Source of the DNA: Tritrichomonas musculus
Lineage: Eukaryota; Parabasalia; Tritrichomonadida; Tritrichomonadidae
Direction of reading: 5' to 3'
DNA: 64,000 nucleotides
Assembly: GCA_039105265.1 (NCBI GenBank)
Contig: JAPFFF010000012.1
Span: 4,340,001-4,404,000, forward strand
Below are positions 10,269 to 19,452 of the stretch, piece after piece; the first letter of the stretch is position 1; the number at the start of each line of letters is the position of its first letter. A model generated the notes under the pieces. That model ran no database searches, was not told where the DNA came from, and was given only the letters and a program-made list of their open reading frames with translations. A program made the position numbers and the translations under genes.

Positions 10269-10700
10269 TTAATTGTTGGATGAGATTATTTGAATCAGCT
10301 TTCCCGTCATGTATAACGATAAATTGATATTTAATTGTTCACGAATTAGATTCTGAAGGAATTGAATTCGATTAGACCTTGGTTGATTCATAATTGTTTC
10401 TTTATGGTCAGAAGCAAATTGAAGAACTTGGTCTCTCTGTTCATCATTAAGGAATTTGGATTTGTTTAATGGAAATGAACGATTTGTTCTTCTTCGTATA
10501 GGATTTAATTTATTTGATTGTTCAGTTGATTCAGTTGATGGTTCGACACTTTGTGCCTCGGCATAGCCTCGGGCAACTTCGTTGACCTCAGATTCAGTTG
10601 GTTGTTCAATTTGTGTTTCATTTGATATATTATTTAATTGTTCGAATTCGGTTTTCAAAGCAAGTAATTCAGAAATGATATGGTCGATGCGTTGTTGCAT
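10269..10700 (-). CDS. Polinton-borne small protein, 143 residues
   Basis: Uninterrupted frame with an ATG start, ending 26 bp from the convergent fibre-like gene. It begins with a short coiled-coil (IDHIISELLALKTEFEQLNN), continues with an acidic linker rich in Glu, Ser and Thr and ends in a basic helical domain (RRRTNRSFPLNKSKFLNDEQ). The linker segment encoded by 10556-10584 is GC-rich, with a direct repeat GCCTCGG, and reads ARGYAEAQ, unlike its surroundings. Function unknown; the basic tail could bind nucleic acid. Confidence 0.55.
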   Translation of the reverse strand: MQQRIDHIISELLALKTEFEQLNNISNETQIEQPTESEVNEVARGYAEAQSVEPSTESTEQSNKLNPIRRRTNRSFPLNKSKFLNDEQRDQVLQFASDHKETIMNQPRSNRIQFLQNLIREQLNINLSLYMTGKLIQIISSNN

Positions 10701-10765
10701 TTTTTAAATAAGATAAAAAAACAAATTCTTAATTTAAAATTTATTTTTATATCTATTGACCACCC

Positions 10766-10924
10766 CTAACAAATTTCAAACTTGTTCTGGGAGCTTGGTT
10801 TACCAAGTAAGTTTCCAACGAATTTCAAACTTGTTCTGGGAGCTTGGTTCCTGAGGTAGGTCTCTAACGTGTTTATGAAAAGTTTGGTGTTGAATTGTCA
10901 ATTTTTCTGGGAGCTTGGTTCCTG
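10766..10924. repeat. Three spaced copies of a TTCTGGGAGCTTGGTT repeat
   Basis: The 16-mer TTCTGGGAGCTTGGTT occurs at 10785, 10834 and 10905. The first two copies are preceded by the same AATTTCAAACTTG. Copies 2 and 3 are followed by CC. The first copy forms a small hairpin CTTGG...CCAAG with its right flank. Position just beyond the last Polinton gene suggests subterminal repeats of that element, but a matching left terminus is not in the window. Confidence 0.55.
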
Positions 10925-10947
10925 GTATTGGGAGACAAGGAAATTCT

Positions 10948-10997
10948 TATCAGTAGTTATTCGGGGTACCAGGGCGAACAATATATTACTACTGATA
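10948..10997. repeat. 10-bp inverted repeat
   Basis: TATCAGTAGT at 10948-10957 is repeated as ACTACTGATA at 10988-10997, enclosing a GC-rich 30-bp loop. It sits between the Polinton-side repeats and the hAT remnant and may mark an element boundary. Confidence 0.4.
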
Positions 10998-11087
10998 CTA
11001 TTCAAAATAAGATTTTCCAAAAAAATAATGAAATGATAATATTAATTAAATTTATTTTTTTTTTAATTTTAACCAATTTTAATAATT

Positions 11088-12156
11088 ATTCTTGCTCTTT
11101 TATTTCTTCTTCTTCATTTCTTTGTTTTACTTCATCAATATTAATATATCTTGCTAATTTTAATGACTTAATTGTATTATTTGCCAAGTCATTCCATGAA
11201 ATGCTTCCAACAGCGCCGAAATATGTATGCTAGTGTTGCTAAATCTCTTTCAACATTGGATATGAATTCCCACATTATCCTAAGCATTTGGTGAAGTGAT
11301 TTCCAGCCAATTTTCCTTTCAATTTTATCAATTGATTTAATGACATCACCTTTATATGAATTATGATATAATGACATATTTTTTATAATAAAAGTGACAC
11401 ATTTATACATCGATTTCCACCTAATTGATTGAAATGATGGTTTATATCCTTTGCAATATGAATCCTCTGGAAGATCCTTCATCAAAATATTTATGGCATT
11501 ATATACAAATCCAAATTCATCATCATCTTTAAACATGTCTTCTATTCCAAGATTTGCAGTATGCGCTAAGCAAGGTTGACGTAATAATGTTTCATCTAAC
11601 AAGTCTTGTGCAGAACCTTTTTTTCCATTAATTGCTTTTTTATTGGAACTAAAGTTATCTGTACAAATTGCTACAACAGTTGTATTATTTAATTGAAGTT
11701 TCCCAACTTCCATCGTTAAGATGTTTCTAAGTGAATCTGCTGTTGAGTTTTGTATGATATCTAATGACCCCAAATAAAGTCTCGAAGATGTAAAAATAAT
11801 CAATCCTTGATAATTCGCCCCCGCCTTTTACAGCCGTCCATAAGTAATGAAACCGTTTGACCACGCAATTCATGTAACATTTCGCATCTAATTCTATTAG
11901 ACAAATCTTTCATTTCTTTTAATAAAGTATCTCTATGAGGGTATTCGAAAGTTTTATCAAGCACCTGAAATGCAGCTCTTAGAAATTCATTATCTGCAGC
12001 TCGAAATGGTGTATTTGAGGTTGCTATAAAGCGCAAAAGATATTCAATTGCAGAGTTGTGGAGTTTTTGAGCCAATTCTTTGTCTATCTTCAAATGATGA
12101 AAAAAACATTTATGATTTTTTGCTCCTTTCTTTGCAAATCTCTCAAATGTGTCCAC
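11088..12156 (-). pseudogene. hAT-family transposase remnant
   Basis: Two overlapping frames in the hAT order. The upstream piece (12156-11800) ends with TVSLLMDGCKRRGR, the first catalytic Asp region after a DUF659-like helical part. The second (from about 11803) has CTDNFSSNKKA and CLAHTANLGIE, the usual second Asp and C-x2-H motifs, and ends near SNVERDLATLAYIF. A frame change lies near 11806-11811 and another near 11215; after the second, a third frame gives NTIKSLKLARYINIDEV and a stop near 11088, matching the end of a hAT C-terminal dimerisation region. With about 360 residues in all, against roughly 600 for the family, it also lacks central sequence. Not functional. Confidence 0.75.
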
Positions 12157-12233
12157 TTTTTGAACGTTCCTTTTAAAATTTCTCCAAAAATTCCTTTTTG
12201 GTCGGATACTCTCAAAAAGTTAAAAAATTGAAT
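12136..12233 (-). repeat. Left arm of a roughly 98-bp inverted repeat
   Basis: This arm matches 12687-12783 in reverse complement with few differences and small gaps; both contain GAGAGTATCCGACCAAAA and TTCAAAAAGTGGAC. The arm overlaps the start of the hAT transposase remnant, so the pair may come from two head-to-head copies of the same transposon end. Confidence 0.65.
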
Positions 12234-12306
12234 CAATCCTGATCTGAAAAATGACTTTTTCAATAAAAATCTTGAACCATTTATTTATTTTCAAAAATTT
12301 AAAGCT

Positions 12307-12680
12307 ATGTTTGGACGAAATTACAATGCACTTCCAAATACAAATCATGTATTTCAACATCCTCAAAATAATGGAATTGGCGTTTCTACTTATTCAAATC
12401 AGCAAACTAATTTTTTTAACTTTCAAATATAAATAATGAAGATTATATAGTTCATTTAAAAGAAGATTTATTAAGAAAAAGACTTCATGATATATTAATA
12501 CAACTGTATTCTTAGCACTCATTTCGGAGGGGAGGTGCAACGATTGCATCACAGAATCACATTGATCCTGTTGTGAAGCATATTTATTATATGTTGATCG
12601 AGATCAAGATAAAGCAGGTCTCCAAATCAGTGATATCTTATAAATTTAATAAAAAATTTAATTTTTTTATAATTTTATCT
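12307..12680 (+). mobile_element. Tyrosine-recombinase-like fragment between the inverted arms
   Basis: The clearest signal is HSFRRGGATIASQ encoded from 12516, which matches the box II region (H-x-x-R) of tyrosine recombinases carried by Crypton-like and other tyrosine-recombinase transposons. An upstream short frame (from 12307, beginning MFGRNYNALPNTNH) may belong to it. It is a degraded fragment and too short to tell which element family it came from. Confidence 0.5.
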
Positions 12681-12686
12681 TTTTTA

Positions 12687-12783
12687 ATTCAATTTTTTAA
12701 CTTTTTGAGAGTATCCGACCAAAAGGAATTTTTGGAGAAATTTAAAGGAACAAAGTTCAAAAAGTGGACCATTTGAGAGATTT
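12687..12783 (+). repeat. Right arm of the inverted repeat
   Basis: Partner of 12136-12233. It reads GAGAGTATCCGACCAAAAGG and TTCAAAAAGTGGAC in plus orientation. The segment lies next to the start of dispersed-repeat copy A. Confidence 0.65.
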
Positions 12784-13023
12784 TTATATTTATTTATTCT
12801 CACAATTTTTCTGAGTATAATTGAATGAAGTGAAAGCATAAATTGAGAAAAACTATTAGAAAAAATAATTTTATTTTTATTGAAATTTCAATTAATTAAT
12901 ATAATCTTTCAATTTTGGTCTTTTCAAAACTTACAACTATCCGAGTAAATTTTGTTTTCTTCCCTTGTTTTCATGTTTATATAAATGTTGAATTGGATTT
13001 GGCATTTTGTAATTAATAAAATA

Positions 13024-13215
13024 CAGTAAGTTGAAATGTCTTGGACCGATTCAAATTGTCTTGGACCAAATGAAAATTTTGTATGAGGTTAATGAAATTT
13101 AAAATAAATTCTTTGAAATTTTTTATTTGTTTTTTATATTATTTTCAATGAACTAATTCAAAATTTTCAGTCGGTCCAAGACAATTTGAATGGTCCAAGA
13201 TATTTTTACCTACTG
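13024..13215. mobile_element. Tc1/mariner-type MITE, 192 bp
   Basis: It is flanked by TA on both sides (13022-13023 and 13216-13217). Ends are CAGTAAGT and ACCTACTG, and the terminal inverted repeats run about 44 bp with roughly five differences, sharing ATTCAAATTGTCTTGGACC. TA target and CAGT ends are typical of Tc1/mariner elements. It has no coding capacity, so it was moved by a related transposase. Confidence 0.8.
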
Positions 13216-13772
13216 TATCCTTAATACTAAACTTATATTGATGGTAAAGGCCAAAGTAAAACGGTTTTTGTGAAAATAAAATCTATTTAATATTTTGCAT
13301 ATCTTAAAATCTTGGTGTATTTGTAAATCTTATCACGAGCATATTGTTTTTATATAATAGCATACGTCTATATATCATCAAAAGAAACTTTATATTTAAG
13401 GTTTGTCATAAATATTATTAAAAAAATCGAATTTAGCATTTATGCAATGTTTTTTTTAACTTATCATGGCTGGACTGTAGATAAAAAATGCATAAAACGT
13501 CAAATCGAAGATGGAAAACATCGGAAAGCTAGTCGTTTTATATTTCTAAAAAAAATTCAGAGCTTATTTAAAAATAATAATGAGATTTTGAAAATATTAT
13601 TTAATTTCTTGGGGTAAAACTAAGCAAATTATTCATAAATAATTAAAAATGATAATAATAATGATAATATTATTAAATAGAGTAAATAATATAAGGAAAT
13701 CATTTTAATTTTAAGAATATTGATTATAAAAGCAAATTAGTTAAAAACTGCTCTGAAATTTTATCAGAAATG

Positions 13773-14324
13773 AGAAGTATGGAAACTAAAATCTAGCCAA
13801 AGTTTTTAATTATAATTTTTAAATTATCTTATGAATTATCTTTATATAATAATAAAAATATTTAATTTAAAAAGTAATCGCATAATTTTAAGATATATAT
13901 ATTTTTAAAAAATTGGTTTAATTGAAATTTGTTAAGTTTATTTTTAGATTTCTGAATTTTAATTCAATTTTATTTTGAAACATAAATAATAACGGTTTTT
14001 TCTTATTCACTTTTTCAATAAAAACTAAATTAAAATAAAGGAATTAAAGTAGAAAAAAAAATTGTGTGATCCGATTCTTTTACAAACCAGCTAATTTGAT
14101 TAACTATCGGATAAAACTTATTATATATTTCGAAGGAAACAAACGCTTGGGCCAGTTTTGAGTTATAATGTAATCTCTTTGGTTAATGATAAAAATGCTT
14201 ATTTATAAAAATTAATATTTATAATATGAATTAAATATAATTGTGGAATTATTATTTTTTTATTTATAGGATATTAATAAAGATTTTAATAAAACTTATT
14301 GAAAAAGTTCAATTCCATACCTCT
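13773..14324. mobile_element. hAT-like non-autonomous element, 552 bp, with 8-bp TSD
   Basis: The flanks carry the 8-bp duplication CAGAAATG at 13765-13772 and 14325-14332. The ends are AGAAGTATGGAA and TTCCATACCTCT, an 11 of 12 match as inverted repeats. The empty site is visible in the same window: copy B reads TATCAGAAATG and continues directly at 19118. An 8-bp TSD with short imperfect ends fits hAT. There is no coding sequence. Confidence 0.85.
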
Positions 14325-14384
14325 CAGAAATGTATTTTTTTTAATTGAAAAAAAATTGAATGAATAATTGAGCGTTTACTATTT

Positions 14385-15749
14385 TTTTTACATCACTCAA
14401 ATGAATTAAGGGACGAGTTGAAACTATCAAAATTTTCTTAGTCTTGCCTCAAATTTTATGGTTAAATTCAAAAAACGAAAAATAAATGAAAATGAGATTA
14501 AAGTATTAAAATAAAATTCATTTATTTTATATTTTTAAAATATAATATTGTTTTTTCATTTATTTATTTTTAAGAAAAGGTGCCGATTTTGGACTTTACA
14601 AAAAACGGTTATTGTAAAAGGTGCCGATTTTGTCCAAAAAAAAGTCTACCAAATAATTTCAAGAATTTGACATAAATGTAACCTTCCGCAGACGTCATTT
14701 TTTTCATACATCTTTTCAGATTTGAAATCCCAATGATGGGAGTTGCATCCCTTTTCCACATATTGTTATTTCATTTTTAAGCATTTTTCTCTGAATTTTC
14801 TCTCAATAGACAATTATACCTGCACTTTTCACTAAATTTTCATTCAAAATTGAATGCTATTCAATTTCCAAAAAATTTTTCGCACTTTTCCCTAAATTTA
14901 CATTCAATTTTAAAAGGCAATAAAAAAAGTTAAAATAAAAAATAATTTTAATAGAAAAAGTTATTTATTCGTTGTAAATCAAAACTTTTTGATAGAAATT
15001 AAAAAATTCCTTTGATTTATCTACCATTTGTTCTATGGCTCTGAATGTATTATATGATTTAGCAATTAGCTTGAATTCCCAATAGCATTACATTCTATGC
15101 TGATTTGCTCAATTAGGAAAAAAATAGGGTAGATTATGAATATTTTATTCGATATGAATTATTACGAATCAAAGGATAAAATCATATGATTTCGCTTTAA
15201 AAGTATAAATTAAATAAAGTGATAAAGAAAAAGCGCTCAATAAGTTAAGTAATTTTGAAAACATAAGAAATTCGCCAATTGATTTATAGTTTGGAAGCAT
15301 ATGAGTAAACCCTTGAGAGATACTATGAGCAAATGATGTGCACTTATGATATGACGCTGTGTGATTTTACTTAAATTCGTCTACTGGTTAGATTTGTTGA
15401 TTAAAAAACAAAGTGTTGGGCCACGACGATTAAAAACAATACAAAAAAATTGAATAAAAATTTTAGTGGAAATTGCAAAATTTTTCGTCTACCCAAATTT
15501 TTTTTTGATCTTTTTTTTTGAATGAAAATTAATAAATTATTTTATTTTTATGAAATATATTAAATTAAATTAAAATATTTTATTTATAGTATCTAAAGTG
15601 AATATAATATATAATTATTTAAATAGTAACAATAAATATCATTTTATAGCATTGATATTATCTATTCTATCTATATATTTTTTTCTGAACATTTCAATAG
15701 ATTATTTTGTTGAAAATTTTTGCCTATTATTCATATGAACACAGCAAAG
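14385..15749. other. Non-coding AT-rich stretch
   Basis: No convincing gene. A 17-bp phrase AAAAGGTGCCGATTTTG occurs twice near 14576 and 14617, with CTTTTACAAT/ATTGTAAAAG-type inverted bases between. The slightly less AT-rich part at 15030-15430 may be degraded coding sequence, but every frame has many stops and I recognise nothing. Confidence 0.4.
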
Positions 15750-15751
15750 TA

Positions 15752-16371
15752 AAGTCGAATTCAAAAAGCTTGGGACAACTTCTCAATTAAATTCTGATAA
15801 AAGTGAAAAACACAATCTTCTTTTCAATTAATTTTTTTCTTGATTTATTGAGTTATACTAACTAAAATTCCAATCAATAATGAAAAAATGTTTCTAATAC
15901 GAGCCAAAACATATATTACCGAACTTTCAATTTACAGCTCAATTCTTAAAAATCGATGATCATCCAATAATATGTAAATTCATGATCAAAAAATAGTATT
16001 TGAGCATGTGTTTACAAAAAACTCTATCTTAATATCATTACAGGCTTTACCATGGGTTTTCTAGTGAATTAGTGCAAAGATCTATGATAATTTTCACTAA
16101 AGATTAGGCAAATGGTATTTTTTTTGAGGATTTTTTCCTTACAAAATATGGATTAATGATATATACAACATTATCCATATGCAAAAATATATGTTTTTAT
16201 ATAAAAATGATACTTTTTTTCTTTGTTTTTTTATTATTTTCCCTTTTTCCCCTTTAGCAATTCAAATTTTTTCAATATATCTCACAAAAAAAATCATTCA
16301 TGCTGGGACAAAATTGAATACTTTTCAGTATATATTTAAAAAGTTTGTCCCAAGCTTTTGGAATTCGACTT
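15752..16371. mobile_element. TA-flanked MITE, 620 bp
   Basis: Flanked by TA (15750-15751 and 16372-16373). Terminal inverted repeats of about 30 bp share AAGTCGAATTC, AAAAGCTTGGGACAA and CTT, with one substitution and one single-base gap. The TTGGGACAA core and TA target fit the Tc1/mariner superfamily. A small open frame inside (16179-16385) looks like chance AT-rich sequence. The element lies between dispersed-repeat copies A and B. Confidence 0.75.
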
Positions 16372-16652
16372 TATTGAATTTTTGATAATAGCCTCCATAG
16401 AAAAAAAAATTCTAATATTCATTTATTCTCACAATTTTTCTGAGTATAAATGAATGAAGTGAAACCAATAATTAAGATAAACTATTAGAAAAAATAATTT
16501 TATTTTTATTGAAATTTCAATTAATTAATATAATCCTTCAATTTTGCTAGATGTCTTTATAATCAATTGGCTTTTATAATCAATATTCTTGAATTATTTA
16601 TTTTTTTTTTTTTTTTAAATAAGCTCGTCGTTTTATATTTCTAAAAAAAGAT

Positions 16653-17593
16653 ACAGCTCGGAATTATTACTGTTGCGTTATTTTACAGTAATAAGCAAAT
16701 AATAGAGCAATTTGAAAATTTTCAAAAATTTTTAAAAATTTAAAAATTTAAATTTTTAATATTTTTTTCAATTGTGTTCTTTAGTTGAAAATCGTATCAT
16801 TCTCTTAATTATGATAAAAAAAACTTGGATTTATTCATTTATAATTTTACTATTCTCAAAAAGTTTCATTTAATTATCATTCATTTTTATACAAATATAA
16901 ACGATCTGAGGGTCAAATATATTTGACTTTAAAAAGGCCAAAAAGTTCATATTACTGCGGTTAGCGGTTTACAGTAATAAGGTATTCAATTCAATTTTAC
17001 CATAAATAGGTGAAAAAACCGCCCTTATTACTGCAGTTAGCGGTTTACAGTAATAAGAATTCAATTATTATTGACCTATTTTTTGCCTTAAAAGAGGTTA
17101 TTGATTAATATTATGGTGAATATAATATTCAATATAATATTAAATTTTTTTATTTATGACTTTCTAATATTTTTTAAATGTTCACATTATCATTAAATTA
17201 ATTCATACTTTTTTACTGATTTAAAGCAAATTGAAAATTTGTATATTAAGTTTCTAAGAATTAAATAGAATCGAAAAATAATTATACAGAAAAAATTAAT
17301 TAATTTTGAATTGTAATCTGAAATTTTCTATTTAGAATTTTATTTTTTGAATATTTTATTTATATTATTTTAATTATTTTGAATACTTTATTTATTATAT
17401 TTTATTAATTTTGAATGCTTTTGTTAGCATTTTAAATTATTTGTTATATTTTCTCAAAACTTAAAAGAAAGCAAAATTTTTCAAAATTTTTATCATCAAA
17501 AATTTTTAATTTGACAATTTTAAGCAAAATCCCAAATCGCAGTCATAAGAAGACAAAAAATTGAATGGGCCTGCAGTAGTAATTCCGAGCTGT
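16653..17593. mobile_element. Mutator-like non-autonomous element, 941 bp, with 10-bp TSD
   Basis: The 10-bp duplication AAAAAAAGAT flanks it at 16643-16652 and 17594-17603. Ends ACAGCTCGGAATTATTACTG and (as inverse) ACAGCTCGGAATTACTACTG match at 19 of 20 positions. A 9-11-bp TSD fits MULE transposons. Inside are three hairpins built on TTATTACTG...CAGTAATAA, at 16664-16694, 16950-16979 and 17024-17057; the last two share the loop sequence GTTAGCGGTTTA. No coding frame. Confidence 0.8.
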
Positions 17594-17663
17594 AAAAAAA
17601 GATATTGAAAATATTATTAAATTTCTTGCGGTAAAACTAAGCTAATTATTTATAAATAATTAA

Positions 17664-18984
17664 AAAACCCCCTAAATTTCTGTTTTTGTGACTAATCGAA
17701 AATATAATGGTGTATTAATTATTAGCTATTAATACTGATTAAAATATTATATAACCTCAAAAGGGAATAATGATCCTGTCTGGATATATAACTACATCGA
17801 AAATCATATTTTTTGATATTGACAATTAATCTATCTATAAACATTTTATATAAACATTTATTTATATTTTCAAGATTAAAACTTTCATTTTCCTATTATT
17901 GGGCAATTTATAATAATTATCAACAATTTTTAAGCAATATTTAATATTTTGATATATTTTTTTTATCGTACTAAGTATCAAATAAATATATAAATTATTA
18001 TAATTAATATATATTTTACTATTTTTAATATATTTTATTTTTAATAACTTTTCATTCTCTTATCAAAATATTACGTTTTTCCTACAAAAAACTCTTAATT
18101 TAAAATAATTGCATACAATAAAATACGTTTTTCCTACAAAAAACTCTCAATTTTTCAATGAAATTGTAAGATTTATTTTTTCTAATATAAAAAATTTTTA
18201 AGTTAACTATTTTTATATAACCAGTTTTTTATATTATAAATATATTTATGCATTTATTTACTTCAAATCATGAAAATTATTATTTTTGAAAAGAAATTCA
18301 AGGAATATTTTTTTAATATCAATTAAGAATATCATTTGATTTATACTATGCTATCCATTTTTAAAAATATCTGTTAAAAAAGTTCAAAATGAAATAAACT
18401 ATTCAAAAATAAATAAAATTTATATTGATCGAATATCTTAATCTATTTTTGATATATCTCATAAAAAAGCATTAAATAATATAATTATTTGTTTTTATAT
18501 GAAAATAACAGAAATATTTTATATTTTGTAAAAATGAAATAGTAATTAAACAAAAAATAAAAAAATCATTTTATGTTCTAGCACTTTAAATGTAATCATT
18601 TTAATAAATAAAACTGTACTAATAACGCTAAATCAAATAAGCAAAGCCAATAGAATGAATTTTGATTTTCAAAAGATTTTTAAATGGTGATGATCAAGTA
18701 ACTTTTTGGGGCAAAAACTGAAACAAAAAACAAAAACAGAATTTTGCTTTATGCACAAATTAAATGCTTTATATCAGAGCAAACTCCAATTTTATTTTCA
18801 ATGATTGATATCTAAATATTATTCATTGAAACAGAAAATCAAAAGAAATAGTTCAATAAAATTATTATTTATGATCTGAATAATAATTGCTGGATATCAA
18901 ATGTATTAAAAAGAATAGAGGTATTTTGTTAGGAATAGTTTTTTAGCGCCGTAAAAAATTGTAAACGGTTTTTTAGGGGGTTTT
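17664..18984. mobile_element. Non-autonomous element with AAAACCCCCTAAA ends, 1,321 bp
   Basis: Inverted ends AAAACCCCCTAAA and TTTAGGGGGTTTT are perfect over 13 bp. The flanks carry ATAATTAA at 17656-17663 and 18985-18992; up to 10 bp (ATAATTAAAA) could be called the duplication because the end is A-rich, but 8 bp gives symmetrical ends. Copy A holds the uninterrupted site (about 13,634-13,648). No gene is visible inside. The repeats 18061 and 18121 (ACGTTTTTCCTACAAAAAACTC) are a short internal direct duplication. Confidence 0.75.
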
Positions 18985-19452
18985 ATAATTAAAAATGATA
19001 ATAATAAAGATATTATTATTAAATAGAGTAAATAATATGAGGAAATCATTTTAATTTTAAGAATATTGATTATAAAAGCAAATTAGTTAAAAACTGCTCT
19101 GAAATTTTATCAGAAATGTTTTTTTTTTTAATTGAAAAAAAATTGAATGAATAATTGAGCGTTTATCATATCTACTCAAAAATTAAAAATAAAATCTTGG
19201 CCCTTAATTCAATTTTACATTCAAATAAGATTTTGTTTCCCACTTTTTAATATAAAATATTTTTTAGTATTTAATTAGTTGAAATATTATTATATAATAT
19301 AAAATATAAGGAAATAAATATATTCCCTAAATATAAAGATTAAATTGACATTCAATATAAAAAAAAAAAAATCTGCTTTTTTTAATATATCATTGAAAGA
19401 TATTTGAAAGAAATTCAATTTATTATTGCTTTTTTCTAAATTTGATTTTTGT

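Larger units (their letters stand above)
1..10930. mobile_element. Maverick/Polinton element, partial (left part outside window)
   Basis: A large virus-like DNA transposon. Parts seen, left to right: a probable major capsid protein (+), an integrase region (+), a small unidentified frame (+), a 396-residue frame (+), an 836-residue frame (-), a fibre-like 950-residue frame (+), a 143-residue frame (-), then short repeats that may belong to the right terminal region. The protein-primed DNA polymerase, packaging ATPase and protease expected of the family are not in the window and may lie beyond its left edge. The integrase region is broken by a few breaks; the other long frames look whole, so the copy is probably fairly young. 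The right boundary is uncertain. Family assignment rests on the integrase, the capsid-like protein and the gene set. Confidence 0.8.
12788..14384. repeat. Dispersed repeat, copy A (interrupted by two MITEs)
   Basis: Three blocks match copy B farther right: 12790-12920 with 16423-16551, 13528-13640 with 16625-16652 plus 17604-17656, and 13641-13772 plus 14325-14384 with 18985-19170. The parent element is unknown and no coding frame survives. The Tc1/mariner-type MITE at 13024-13215 and the 8-bp-TSD element at 13773-14324 are inserted in this copy. The remaining part (12921-13527) has no counterpart in copy B that I can see. Confidence 0.7.
16421..19170. repeat. Dispersed repeat, copy B (interrupted by two transposons)
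   Basis: The same repeat as copy A, here split by the elements at 16653-17593 and 17664-18984. Removing them leaves blocks collinear with copy A. At 16560-16596 the phrase TTATAATCAATATTCTTGAA is the inverse of TTAAGAATATTGATTATAA at about 19055, suggesting that the parent repeat itself has inverted parts. Confidence 0.7.

Noticed and set aside
10895-11233. 112-codon plus-strand frame across the Polinton-hAT junction
   Set aside because: Overlaps repeats and the antisense of the hAT remnant; codon use is not coding-like.
16179-16385. 68-codon plus-strand frame
   Set aside because: Falls in the TA-flanked MITE and runs through its terminal repeat.
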